A stretch of DNA of 64,000 bases. Origin: Candidatus Iainarchaeum sp. (GTDB lineage Archaea; Iainarchaeota; Iainarchaeia; Iainarchaeales; JAXPJC01). Shown piece after piece: positions 15,629 to 23,955 of the stretch; position 1 is the stretch's first letter, and each line of letters begins with the position of its first letter. The notes under the pieces were generated by a model. That model saw nothing but the letters and a program-made list of their open reading frames with translations. It did no database searches and had not been told where the DNA came from. Both the position numbers and the translations under genes were made by a program. Where the stretch lies: positions 1 to 64,000 of the forward strand of contig JACPJC010000007.1 of assembly GCA_016187745.1 (NCBI GenBank), in the 5' to 3' direction.

Positions 15629-18085
15629 TCAGCCCCATCCGGAAAGCGTTTGTTGTTTGCCGCCCTGCAATAAATCCTCTTTAGTATAACCGAACTCTGA
15701 AATTATTTTAATAACAGCGGGAAGCAGTTGATTTGTTATGTAGTAATCCGCATCATAATCCCCCTGCTTTACAAACTCCTCAAGCTCCGCCTTCTCGGAA
15801 ATGCTCTTCCCCGCGCGCGTAATGATGTATCCGATTATGCTCCCCACATCCAGCTGCTTCCCCCTTTTTATTGCCTTCTGCGCTGCAGCCGTATGGGGGC
15901 CAATCGCCTCATATGATTTCAGGGGCTTTTTTATTTGAGTGAAAGTAACAAGCTCCTCTTTTGGCACGCTTCCAGAGCGCAGCCATGCAATCCTCTCCTT
16001 TACAATTTCAATCGCCTTTTGGGGGTTCCCTTCCTTCAATACTGCCTCAATAACTTCCTTCTGCGTCTTCTTTGCAATTACCGCCCAATCCCTTCGCACA
16101 TACTCAAATCCCACAATTTTCAGCCTTCCGCTCCCATCAATCAGCGCGTATCTCTTCTTTGCGGCCTCCTGCTCCCCTGCCCCGCGCTTTGTTACGAATA
16201 TTCCCCTTGTATAAAATCCCTCAATTTCCAGCTGCATGTTCCCCGGCAACTCGGAATTGACTTTTTCAACAAAATTTTCAACATCCTTTTTTGTTTTATT
16301 TTCCGGAATTTTTAAAAATTCTGAGTCCGTATCGTTATAAATAACCACAAAACCATCCCCCTCTGCCTTTTTCCCAACATCCTGCACATAGCTTCTGCAC
16401 CAGGAAGTAACTGCAGCAGCGCATTCCCTCGAGTAATAGCGCGAGCGCGCATATGCCAGATAACCATAAAATGAATTCAGGACGATTTTCAGCGCATACT
16501 GCTTTGCATGCAGCTGCATGTAGGAAGGGCTTCCCTTCTCGTGCTTTTTCATTTCCGCGCGCAGCTCCATCCTCTGTTTTAGCACCCTCTTCAGAATGCT
16601 GCCGAAAAATCCCTCCTCCTTTACACAGAACCAGTTGTTTGAAGGTGCGGAATTTTTCTCCCTGCAATCGGAATGCGCGCAATTCAATGTTTCAGGGGAA
16701 ATGTTGTGGGAAATTATAACAGTAGGATACAGGCTCCTGAAATCAAGCACTGCAAGATTCTCATGCAATCCGGCAATAGGCTCTTTTACGTAGCCCCCCA
16801 CAAAGCTCTGCATTATGCGCTGCTCCACAATCTCATCTGCAGGCCTGTTCGGAATCAGCCTGTTTGTGAGGAAGGATTCCCCAATCAGCAAAGATTCAAC
16901 AATGTTCCCCGAAGAGCTTCTTGAAACATCGTGAAGGGTCTGCCTTGCAAGGAAGCAGAGCTCAATGCACAATGGAAGATACTCGCATGCAATTCTCAAT
17001 GCCGCCTTGCTGTCCTCCCTGCAATAGTCAATAAGCTTCCCGAAATCCTTCCCCGAGCGCCACATCTCATTTATTTCAGTGTAATGGACCTTCTCCTTGT
17101 GCTCCCCGAATAGTTGCGCCACAACGCTCTCAATGTCATACTTGACAAGGTTCAAATCCGCAAACCTTGAAAGCAGGCGCACAAGCGCATACGCATCCAG
17201 GTGCTGCCTTCCGTGTATCCTTACAGCATTGTCCATCCCGTGGCGCTTTATGGAAGGTTCGGAACCATCCGCGCCCAGATTTAATTTAATCCCGTATTTC
17301 TGCGCCCTTTCCTTCAGATAGGGAAAATCAAAGCCGTCCCCGTTGTAGGTTACAATCACATCCAGATTTTTTTCATTCAGTTTATTCACAAGCGCGGCAA
17401 TCATTTCCTCTTCGGACGCGCAATGTATAACGTCCTTCTCATTGTGGCTGTGCTTTCCTGTTGTAAATACTATTGCCTCTTCGGAATCGGCATAAGAGGC
17501 CATTATTATGGGGTCCTGCTTCGCATCAGAGAAATGCCCGCCCTCGGTGTAGGTTTCCAAATCAAAGGACCCGATCCTGAATTTTGGCAGTTCCCCTGAA
17601 TCAGCGGATTTTATTTCTCCAACAAATTTCTTCCCATCCTTCTCATTGAAAGAAAACTCAACAGCCCCCATCGGCTTTAATTGCCTGTCAAGCAGATAGC
17701 GCCTTGCGAATGGAATGTCAAACTCCCTGCGCTCCTTTATGGAGGGGAAGGAAGCAAGCTCCTCCCGCGCGGCAGTCAAATCATTTGTATTTTTGAATTC
17801 AAGCTTAAGGGCATTTTCCGCATTCTCCTTTTCCACGTTCTCCGCATTGAGTATTTTTGCCTGCTGCTCCCCGAAGGATTCTGCAAGGAGTTTTTTCCTT
17901 GTTTCTTCTGCACTGCCATTTGCAATGGCATAGAAATAGGGTTTCAATCCCGCATCATAAAAGGTTTCAATCTTATTCCCGATGCGCACAAACAGCCTTA
18001 TCTCTGCCTCATTCTGCGCATTCAATGCGGAATCCGCATCAATCAGAAACCCTTCGTTTCCGATACCTTCCGCTCTTTCACTCAT
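15629..18085 (-). CDS. polB: Family B DNA polymerase with 3'-5' exonuclease
   Basis: An 818-aa product is read from ATG at 18085 (MSERAEGIGNEGFLID). A longer frame to 18349 is rejected because it overlaps the divergent gene at 18126 and crosses the shared AT-rich promoter. Exonuclease motifs: ExoI 'SFDLETY' near 175, ExoII 'VTYNGDGFDFPYLKE' near 240, ExoIII 'YCREDSKAAL' near 355. Polymerase motifs: A 'DFRSLYPTVI' near 447, B 'KIVLNSFYGYLAYA' near 535, C 'YNDTDSEF' near 585. A YxGG-like 'FVGGYVKEP' lies before motif A. All catalytic aspartates are intact, so this is an active proofreading replicative-type polymerase. It heads a minus-strand operon with map and the phosphotransfer-like genes. 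Confidence 0.97.
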   Translation of the reverse strand: MSERAEGIGNEGFLIDADSALNAQNEAEIRLFVRIGNKIETFYDAGLKPYFYAIANGSAEETRKKLLAESFGEQQAKILNAENVEKENAENALKLEFKNTNDLTAAREELASFPSIKERREFDIPFARRYLLDRQLKPMGAVEFSFNEKDGKKFVGEIKSADSGELPKFRIGSFDLETYTEGGHFSDAKQDPIIMASYADSEEAIVFTTGKHSHNEKDVIHCASEEEMIAALVNKLNEKNLDVIVTYNGDGFDFPYLKERAQKYGIKLNLGADGSEPSIKRHGMDNAVRIHGRQHLDAYALVRLLSRFADLNLVKYDIESVVAQLFGEHKEKVHYTEINEMWRSGKDFGKLIDYCREDSKAALRIACEYLPLCIELCFLARQTLHDVSRSSSGNIVESLLIGESFLTNRLIPNRPADEIVEQRIMQSFVGGYVKEPIAGLHENLAVLDFRSLYPTVIISHNISPETLNCAHSDCREKNSAPSNNWFCVKEEGFFGSILKRVLKQRMELRAEMKKHEKGSPSYMQLHAKQYALKIVLNSFYGYLAYARSRYYSRECAAAVTSWCRSYVQDVGKKAEGDGFVVIYNDTDSEFLKIPENKTKKDVENFVEKVNSELPGNMQLEIEGFYTRGIFVTKRGAGEQEAAKKRYALIDGSGRLKIVGFEYVRRDWAVIAKKTQKEVIEAVLKEGNPQKAIEIVKERIAWLRSGSVPKEELVTFTQIKKPLKSYEAIGPHTAAAQKAIKRGKQLDVGSIIGYIITRAGKSISEKAELEEFVKQGDYDADYYITNQLLPAVIKIISEFGYTKEDLLQGGKQQTLSGWG

Positions 18086-18125
18086 ACTATATATTTTTAA
18101 AGAACAAATCTTATAATCACCTAAT

Positions 18126-18551
18126 ATGGCAAGACCAGAGCACACAGCAAGGCCGGGCGCCTCAATAAACCCGTTTTTCTCTGACATAAAGGCGCTTGAG
18201 TCAAGCATCCTGATGATTTCCCAGAAGATTGAATATTTGGTTAGGAATGAAAAAATCCTCAGCCAGAATCTTATTGTATTGAACAAGCGCCTTGGGGACC
18301 TTGAATCAAGGGTTGCGGAAGGCGGAATTGCAACAGGCGGAGCAGGCATTTCTTCCGGGGATGTGGAAAATCTTCAGGACAAGATTGACGCAATCTCCGC
18401 TTCGCTGCTCAAGCTGCAGCAGCGCACCTCAAAGATGGAAGAAATAATAAATGACATAAAGGGGGATTATGCTAAGATTTCAGACCTCAAGGAACTGAAA
18501 TACGTGATTGAAACAATAAGCCCCTATGATATAAAGAAGAAGAGGCGCTGA
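18126..18551 (+). CDS. Coiled-coil protein of unknown function
   Basis: The 141-aa protein is transcribed divergently from polB, with 40 nt of AT-rich promoter between the starts. After a disordered Pro/Ala head ('MARPEHTARPGASINPF') come long amphipathic helices (about 20-65 and 80-125) with heptad spacing, separated by a Gly-rich hinge ('GGIATGGAGISSGD'). The tail 'YDIKKKRR' is basic. There is no signal or membrane segment. The shared control region with polB hints at a DNA-linked role, but nothing in the sequence proves it. Confidence 0.65.
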   Translation: MARPEHTARPGASINPFFSDIKALESSILMISQKIEYLVRNEKILSQNLIVLNKRLGDLESRVAEGGIATGGAGISSGDVENLQDKIDAISASLLKLQQRTSKMEEIINDIKGDYAKISDLKELKYVIETISPYDIKKKRR

Positions 18552-18605
18552 CCAGCGCATTTGCAACTGATAAAGTTAATAAGTTAATTAACTATCTTTT
18601 TATCA

Positions 18606-19367
18606 ATGGAAGAAATATCTACAGAAAAAATCAACTCAATGATTGAGACCTGCATAAAGGCGGTTAATGAAGGCAAACATGTAACCCCCGAACAAAGGGG
18701 TATATTCACAACGATGCTTAGAAGAATTGGCAAATCAAGGGGCATAACATATCCGAGTTCTCGACAACACTTTAATCTGTTTTACACCCCTCAGGGCATG
18801 CTGACGCTTGCTTCAGACTTGAGATTAGTAACCAAACCTGAGCATCAAAGATTTCTTGCACAAACAAAAACACTAATTGAGATTGAAAGCAATTTGTTAT
18901 CACTAGTGCATGTCTTCCCACAAAAGTTTCGGGATTTTATTTATGAGCAGACTAGTGGAACAATAGAAGCAAGGTGGAATAATTTAAGTAAATTGAGCGG
19001 AATGAATTTTTCAAAATTGTTGGCTTTGACAAAAAGAGCCGATGCCCTGGCTGATCAAATAGCATTTAAGAGAGGGCTAGGTAAAAAAGAAGAACAGCAA
19101 AAAAGATTAGACTTGCTTGTAGATAAGTTTAACGAGTTAAACGAGCAAACAGAGCAAGAGGCAGGTAGGATTGTATCTGCAATAAAAGGAAGGATTGCAG
19201 CACAATTTGCAAAGCCTGAAATTAGAGAAAGATTAGTTAGCGCCTTAAAAGGAGCAGGGGCTGACTCAAGGAGAAGAGAAAAAGAAATTCTGCAAAAATA
19301 TTTGAAAGCCTATGAGCAAAGGGTACCAAGGCAAAAACCAATCCGTAGAAGAATTCAATATAAATAA
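18606..19367 (+). CDS. Unknown helical basic protein
   Basis: The 253-aa protein is AT-richer than its neighbours. It is mostly helical, with a possible coiled coil at about 155-200 ('EEQQKRLDLLVDKFNELNEQ') and a strongly basic tail ('RVPRQKPIRRRIQYK'). No catalytic motif, signal or membrane helix is seen. A perfect GTTAATTAAC palindrome lies just upstream near 18583. It may be a lineage-specific or transferred gene. The function is unknown. Confidence 0.6.
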   Translation: MEEISTEKINSMIETCIKAVNEGKHVTPEQRGIFTTMLRRIGKSRGITYPSSRQHFNLFYTPQGMLTLASDLRLVTKPEHQRFLAQTKTLIEIESNLLSLVHVFPQKFRDFIYEQTSGTIEARWNNLSKLSGMNFSKLLALTKRADALADQIAFKRGLGKKEEQQKRLDLLVDKFNELNEQTEQEAGRIVSAIKGRIAAQFAKPEIRERLVSALKGAGADSRRREKEILQKYLKAYEQRVPRQKPIRRRIQYK

Positions 19368-19388
19368 ACATAAATAATTAGCGGAAAA

Positions 19389-20840
19389 CTAATCAACACT
19401 TGAAAGCGGATTCCTCAATTCAATCCTCTTTGGCATCCTGTTCTCGAATTTCAATGCGCAATCCCTTCCCCCGATTATTTCAATCTTCGCATGCGCCTTC
19501 GCGCGCAGCGCCTTCGGAAGATCCATCTCGTTTTCAGCGCTCATAATTACAAAAATGCGCTTCTTTGCCAGCTTCTCAACAAGCCCGGCAAACTCCTGCG
19601 CCGCATCCCCCGTGCGCGCCTCGGAAAGAGCCTGCTGCGCCTCGGGGAGTATTAGCGCGCAGTTTTCAGCGCTTTCAGACTTAAGTATTGAATGCATTGC
19701 CGAATTGTAAAGCAGCAGCTTCCCCCGCGCATCAAGGTTCTGCATTTCCGCAATTGATGCGATTCCAATGCCTGAAATTCCCCTGAACAATTCCCCGGCA
19801 TCAACTCCCGCGCAGAACAGCCCGGGATAGCGCGCCTGCATCAGCATGAAGAACCTTATTATGCGGTTAAGCTCCTTGCTGCTGATTCCAAGCTCCTGCA
19901 TTTTTTTTCTGGCGCTGTAAACGATTTCTGAAACATCAGATGCTGAGGTCTTTCTCATCAATTCATCAATTGATTTGCGCAGGGACTTTTCCTTTATTCC
20001 AAAAAGCTCCATCAGCGAATTTGAAGAGACGGAATTAAGGTTTATCCCCAAATGCTTCCCGAGCTTAAGCAGCCTCACAGGGAAGCCCATTGCATCAAAC
20101 TCAAGTTCAATCCCCTGCGCAGCAATATCCAGGCTTCTAGGCCTAGAGAGCGCCCTGAAGGAAGGATTGCCCGAAAGTATTAGCAGGGGAATGGAGTGCA
20201 GCATGAGGCTTTCGCAAAGCAGGCGCACAGCAAAATTCCTCTCACTTTCAGTTCCCCGGCATATTAGCGCATGGGAAAAGAACTGCAGCGGCTCGGAAAC
20301 AATTCCGCCTTTGATGTCCTTCCCGAGGATTATTTCCCTCTCAAAGGCGTTTCGCCCTTTCGGATTTATCTCCCCCGCAGCTCCGATAAGCGAGCTGAAG
20401 AGCAGCGGGGAAACGAAAAACCCGTTCTGCATCTGCCTGCCTGATTCACCAAGTTCATTAAGGACAACATCGCATGAGGCGGCAATCTTCTTTATTGAAG
20501 AGGCGCGCGCATGCATTGAATCCGCGGTTTTTCCGGCTTCCTCAAAAAGCAATTCCGCATTTTTTGCATAATTCGCCCCGCTGCTTAGCAGGAGATAATT
20601 CGCCTGCGCGCCCTTCAGATATTTCGTTATCAGGAGCGAAGGCGCATTTAGATTCTCCGCAAGCGCATGCAGGCCCTCAGCGCTGCAGAAAACCCTGCTC
20701 ACCTCAAATGCCACTCCGGAATTTTTTCCCGGCTCATATATTGCAACAAGCAGGAAATCATCCGCGCCTGCGAATACCTTCGCATTGTGCCCCGCAATTG
20801 ATAGCCCGGCAATCTCCTTCCAGCGCGTATTTTCATCCAT
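19389..20840 (-). CDS. HerA/FtsK-like ATPase homologue lacking a P-loop
   Basis: A 483-aa product is read from ATG at 20840 (MDENTRWKEIAG). A TTG five codons upstream is possible, but a TTTATAAG box about 22 nt before the ATG favours the shorter form. The layout follows HerA/VirB4-type ATPases: an N-terminal beta barrel, 'ILGKDIKGGIV', then 'FSHALICRGTESERNFAVRL' where the Walker A 'GxxGxGKS' should be, then 'IPLLILSGNP' (normally 'pvlvlDpxGe'). A late 'CALILPEAQQALS' sits in the place of Walker B, followed by 'KKRIFVIMSAENEMDL'. The P-loop lysine and the first Walker B acid are missing, so it is probably an inactive paralogue or structural partner. It faces the 20922 gene across a divergent promoter. 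Confidence 0.6.
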   Translation of the reverse strand: MDENTRWKEIAGLSIAGHNAKVFAGADDFLLVAIYEPGKNSGVAFEVSRVFCSAEGLHALAENLNAPSLLITKYLKGAQANYLLLSSGANYAKNAELLFEEAGKTADSMHARASSIKKIAASCDVVLNELGESGRQMQNGFFVSPLLFSSLIGAAGEINPKGRNAFEREIILGKDIKGGIVSEPLQFFSHALICRGTESERNFAVRLLCESLMLHSIPLLILSGNPSFRALSRPRSLDIAAQGIELEFDAMGFPVRLLKLGKHLGINLNSVSSNSLMELFGIKEKSLRKSIDELMRKTSASDVSEIVYSARKKMQELGISSKELNRIIRFFMLMQARYPGLFCAGVDAGELFRGISGIGIASIAEMQNLDARGKLLLYNSAMHSILKSESAENCALILPEAQQALSEARTGDAAQEFAGLVEKLAKKRIFVIMSAENEMDLPKALRAKAHAKIEIIGGRDCALKFENRMPKRIELRNPLSSVD

Positions 20841-20921
20841 TTTTGCAACCCGCAAACTTATAAATCACAATACATTATATATAAGCGCGCGAATTATATA
20901 AATTTGCTTTCGGATGAGAAA

Positions 20922-21467
20922 ATGGTTTCGGAAGTTGTAATTGACACAATAAGGAAGATGCTTGCCTCGGGCATGAGCGAGGAGAGCGTAAAAGGCATGC
21001 TTGCTGACATCGGATTGAGCAGGCAGGAAACCGAAGAGGCTATTTCAAAAGCAGGGGGTGCGGGGCAGGGGAAGCAGGCCCCTTCAAGGGAGCTGGAAGA
21101 GCTTCCAAGCGGAAGGATTGAAAGGCTGCCTGAGCATGTTGCGGAGCGCGTAAAGGAGCATTTGGAAGCGCGCTCCACAGAATCAGAATTGCGCGACCTC
21201 ATACAGCAGACAGCGCTTGAGGAGCATGGCTCGCGCCTTGGGGAAGTGAAAGAGCGCGTTGAGGACCTCCACAGAAAAGTGAGCGCGCTGCACCCTGCCG
21301 CAGCAGAAAATTACGAGGACAGGCTCGCGGAGCTGGAAGCGCAGGTAAATGAACTGGGAAAGGACATCAAGGACATCAAAGCGCTGAGCTCAGCGCTCCA
21401 GCTCATTACAAAGAAAATTCTGGAGACCGACAGGGGCATTCTGGAAGCGGCGAAAAGGAGGAAATAA
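20922..21467 (+). CDS. UBA/CUE-like helical head plus coiled-coil protein
   Basis: A 181-aa product is read from ATG at 20922. A TTG start 18 nt upstream is less likely because ATTATATAAAT (20892-20902) is about 25 nt before the ATG. Residues 1-45 ('IRKMLASGMSEESVKGMLAD', 'IGLSRQETEEAISKAGG') form a three-helix UBA/CUE-like bundle. Residues 60-175 form long coiled coils broken by Pro. The protein is cytosolic. It resembles the coiled-coil protein at 18126 in style but not clearly in sequence. Its stop is 1 nt from the convergent gene at 21469. Confidence 0.65.
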   Translation: MVSEVVIDTIRKMLASGMSEESVKGMLADIGLSRQETEEAISKAGGAGQGKQAPSRELEELPSGRIERLPEHVAERVKEHLEARSTESELRDLIQQTALEEHGSRLGEVKERVEDLHRKVSALHPAAAENYEDRLAELEAQVNELGKDIKDIKALSSALQLITKKILETDRGILEAAKRRK

Positions 21468-21468
21468 T

Positions 21469-22197
21469 CTATTCAATGTCATACAGCAGGATTGTTTTTG
21501 TTTTCGGCTGGTAGAACGCATTTACGCTGAACGGCACATTCCATTTTTCCTCATCCTCATAAATAGAAACCCCGCGCCTTTTGAGTCCGGAAACCAGCTC
21601 AGTTATAGCAGCTTCTATCTTCCGCGCCCTTGGCAGGGGAAGCAGGATACTGCGTTCGCCAAGCCGCAATGTATAGGATTTTACCTCATTTCTATTGTAG
21701 AAATCAGTTGCCAGCAGGTTTCCTCCGGGACCTTTATACAGCAGATGCGGCCTTAAAATGCGCACATCAAAGCCTTTAATTGCATAATTTTTCTCCTTAA
21801 GATAGCGCTCCACAGCATTCAAATTATCTGCCATGTGTTTTAAATCCTTCGCAAACCACTTGACAAAAAAAGCCTTGCCCCCAATTCTGACTGCTAATGG
21901 GGGAAACCATGACCTGCCCCTATATATCCTTGTTACGGCTTTTTGAATGTAAATCCCTGACTTCCTGTCAGCGACTTTTCCTCCTTCTTCAAGTTCAGTA
22001 AGATTGTTTCTGATGAGATTAACTGCTTTCATGAGTGCGCGCCCGTTTTTCCTGGCAAACTCTGCAAATTCAGGGGAGTATGCGACAAACTTCCTTGTGT
22101 ACAGGGGATCGTGCTTATAGTGCAATGATTTCTCCTTAATGAACCCAACCCCTGTGCCGCCGAGCTTTGTATGCGCTGATTTTCTGCCAAGTTTCAT
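21469..22197 (-). CDS. Unknown protein, possible degraded kinase-like fold
   Basis: The 242-aa protein has 'PLAVRIGGKAFFVKWFAKDL' near residues 95-115 (a beta hairpin with a lysine). Then come 'NLNAVERYLKEKNY' (a helix with a glutamate) and 'DVRILRPHLLYKGPGGNLLA'. It ends with 'SVNAFYQPKTKTILLYDIE', where an Asn followed by an acid on a late strand recalls the N...DFG pair of kinase folds. The HRD loop is not recognisable. It is the last gene after five small membrane proteins and begins 3 nt after one of them ends, so it probably belongs to that operon. Confidence 0.6.
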   Translation of the reverse strand: MKLGRKSAHTKLGGTGVGFIKEKSLHYKHDPLYTRKFVAYSPEFAEFARKNGRALMKAVNLIRNNLTELEEGGKVADRKSGIYIQKAVTRIYRGRSWFPPLAVRIGGKAFFVKWFAKDLKHMADNLNAVERYLKEKNYAIKGFDVRILRPHLLYKGPGGNLLATDFYNRNEVKSYTLRLGERSILLPLPRARKIEAAITELVSGLKRRGVSIYEDEEKWNVPFSVNAFYQPKTKTILLYDIE

Positions 22198-22200
22198 AAA

Positions 22201-22518
22201 TCATCTCTTGAAGACCTTTTTCATCCCTTCAATGAAATTCTTGCAGCCCTGCGAGACTATTGCAAAAGGGTTGGCGCCCGGCTCTTTTTCACTCCAGTCA
22301 TAGCTGAACGAAAGGTCAGGCACATTTGTTTTTGCCTTCTCCATTTCCGCAGACTCCCTTGCAATATCCTCCCTTATTTCCTTTCCGGCGCCTTTCCAAA
22401 TCAGCAATGCAAGCGCAAGAACGGAGAATATTGCTGCAAGAATTATGTCTTCGGCAACAAACAGCATTAGCGCGGAAAGAAGCAATAAAAGAATAAACCA
22501 GAACAAGAAGTAGCGCAT
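22201..22518 (-). CDS. Small membrane protein (two helices, cytoplasmic tail)
   Basis: The 105-aa protein has two closely spaced membrane helices over residues 3-42 ('FLFWFILLLLLSALMLF', 'IILAAIFSVLALALLIW'). A charged tail follows ('IREDIARESAEMEKAK') and an amphipathic C-terminal helix ('CKNFIEGMKKVFKR'). It is the fifth of five small membrane genes read from 23912 to 22201. No family is recognised. Confidence 0.65.
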   Translation of the reverse strand: MRYFLFWFILLLLLSALMLFVAEDIILAAIFSVLALALLIWKGAGKEIREDIARESAEMEKAKTNVPDLSFSYDWSEKEPGANPFAIVSQGCKNFIEGMKKVFKR

Positions 22519-22534
22519 GATTGCACCCTGCAGC

Positions 22535-22858
22535 TTACATTCCTTCTCCGCCGCCCAATCCCCCGAGGCCGCCCATCAAATCAGGGGCATAGTATTCCGG
22601 CTGCTCGGGCTTCTTCCCCAGGCCCATTGCAAGCGAAATTATCACAAGCCCGAACACAATGAACGGCCAGTATGCGGTCATGTTCGTTCCCTTTATTGCA
22701 AAGAGCACAAGCACCGTAATGATGAGCATCACAATTGTTGTTAGGGAGCGCATTGAAAGTATCAGTATGCCAACCGCCCCGAATATGACCCAGGTCTGGT
22801 TGTACTGCATGGCAATCATTATCAGTATGACCGCAATAAGGAATGTGAATGTGTCCAT
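22535..22858 (-). CDS. Small membrane protein (three to four helices)
   Basis: The 107-aa protein has hydrophobic segments at about 3-18, 22-38, 43-60 and 64-82. It ends in a Gly-rich tail ('LMGGLGGLGGGEGM') that carries 'KKPEQPEYYAPD'. Gly-rich C-termini of this sort often pack in membrane complexes. Its start is 1 nt after the stop of the gene at 22860, which implies tight coupling. Confidence 0.65.
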   Translation of the reverse strand: MDTFTFLIAVILIMIAMQYNQTWVIFGAVGILILSMRSLTTIVMLIITVLVLFAIKGTNMTAYWPFIVFGLVIISLAMGLGKKPEQPEYYAPDLMGGLGGLGGGEGM

Positions 22859-22859
22859 A

Positions 22860-23132
22860 TTACTTCTTCCCCATCATTTCCTCATAGTTTTCGCTTCTGA
22901 AAAGCTTTACCTTCCCCAAAATTTCCTTCCCGAATGTCGCAATGAAGAATATTATCACCCCGAGCCACACAAGCTCCTGGTACTGGTAGAAGGTAAGGTA
23001 AACAACAATAAGCGCGAAAAGCACTGCAAGCTTTACGCTCCCCAAAATTCCCTTTGCCCATGAGAACAGCCATATGAATATAAACAGCAGCAGCGCAATC
23101 CACACATTCTCTATAAGCTGGAGTATTATCAT
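22860..23132 (-). CDS. Small membrane protein (three helices)
   Basis: The 90-aa protein has helices at about 6-26, 31-50 and 53-70, and ends in a charged cytoplasmic tail ('KLFRSENYEEMMGKK'). A conserved-looking 'WLFSWAKGILG' joins helices 1 and 2. It is part of the five-gene membrane cassette. The function is unknown. Confidence 0.65.
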   Translation of the reverse strand: MIILQLIENVWIALLLFIFIWLFSWAKGILGSVKLAVLFALIVVYLTFYQYQELVWLGVIIFFIATFGKEILGKVKLFRSENYEEMMGKK

Positions 23133-23172
23133 GCTCTTCCCAGTTATATTCTCTCATTCATCCCTTTTAATC

Positions 23173-23499
23173 CTAATGTTTCCTCAGGGAAAGCCCCAGC
23201 ACCCATATCATTACGCTGAAGCCCGCAAACATAAGTATTGTCTGGAAAATCCACGCTGCGGAGGTTATGTAGGTGTATTTGAACACAAGCACATAAACAA
23301 GTATTGCGGTTATTATCAAAGTAAGGGGGCTTGAGCCAAGGTAAGTCCGGACAATCGCATAAAGAAGGAAAGCCATCATGACCTGGAAAAGCAACTTCAC
23401 TATGGGGAACAATTCCATTATTATTGCGGGCAGCGCAAGCACAAGCACAAACGCAAGAACCAGAAATATAATCAGCGGAATTGCCCCCCGTTCGTTCAT
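23173..23499 (-). CDS. Small membrane protein (four helices)
   Basis: The 108-aa protein has helices at about 6-30, 33-50, 56-74 and 80-103, with very short loops. The start 'MNERGAIPLIIFLVLAFVLV' places a charged N-terminus in the cytoplasm. It begins 5 nt after the stop of the gene upstream in the cassette. The function is unknown. Confidence 0.65.
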   Translation of the reverse strand: MNERGAIPLIIFLVLAFVLVLALPAIIMELFPIVKLLFQVMMAFLLYAIVRTYLGSSPLTLIITAILVYVLVFKYTYITSAAWIFQTILMFAGFSVMIWVLGLSLRKH

Positions 23500-23504
23500 T
23501 TATT

Positions 23505-23912
23505 TCATCTCCCCATCATGGGCGGCTTTGGCCTCAGTGCGCCCTGCATCCTTTTTGCGGCTTCCATCCTCTGCAGGACATCCATCCCGTGCCCCATCGG
23601 GCTTTCAGGCTCCCCCGGCTGGGGCTGCGCCCCGAAGCCCTGGCTTACGAACATGTAATCAATTATAAGCTGGCCAACGCCGAATGCAAGCAGGGTATAG
23701 AGCAGGAAAATCCCCCCGAAAAACACCCAATAATCAAAAAGTATGAACCATGCGAAAAGCCCTATGACAACCCAGCTCAATGAGCCGGTTCCTATATGGT
23801 TCCTTACAAAGCTTATTATTGTGAGAAGCAGGAATATTTTAAGCACAAGCATCAGATCAGTGAAGCAGGTTGCAATATTCCCGAAGCATCCCAGGTCAAG
23901 CGGAGCAAGCAT
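23505..23912 (-). CDS. Small membrane protein (first of a five-gene membrane cassette)
   Basis: The 135-aa protein starts 'MLAPLDLGCFGNIATC', with two cysteines in the first short loop. It has four helices at about 18-38, 44-62, 65-80 and 84-97, and a cytoplasmic tail rich in Pro, Gln and Met. It follows the end of giant B by 43 nt on the same strand. The cassette may therefore be transcribed with the giant genes and could serve their export or anchoring. That role is inference. Confidence 0.65.
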   Translation of the reverse strand: MLAPLDLGCFGNIATCFTDLMLVLKIFLLLTIISFVRNHIGTGSLSWVVIGLFAWFILFDYWVFFGGIFLLYTLLAFGVGQLIIDYMFVSQGFGAQPQPGEPESPMGHGMDVLQRMEAAKRMQGALRPKPPMMGR

Positions 23913-23955
23913 ATATGTTAATTCGGGCTTCTTCTTTATATTACTTTTCCCGAAT

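Noticed and set aside
18086..18349. 88-residue N-terminal extension of PolB
   Set aside because: It crosses the divergent promoter and overlaps the gene at 18126 on the other strand; polymerase homology begins after 18085.
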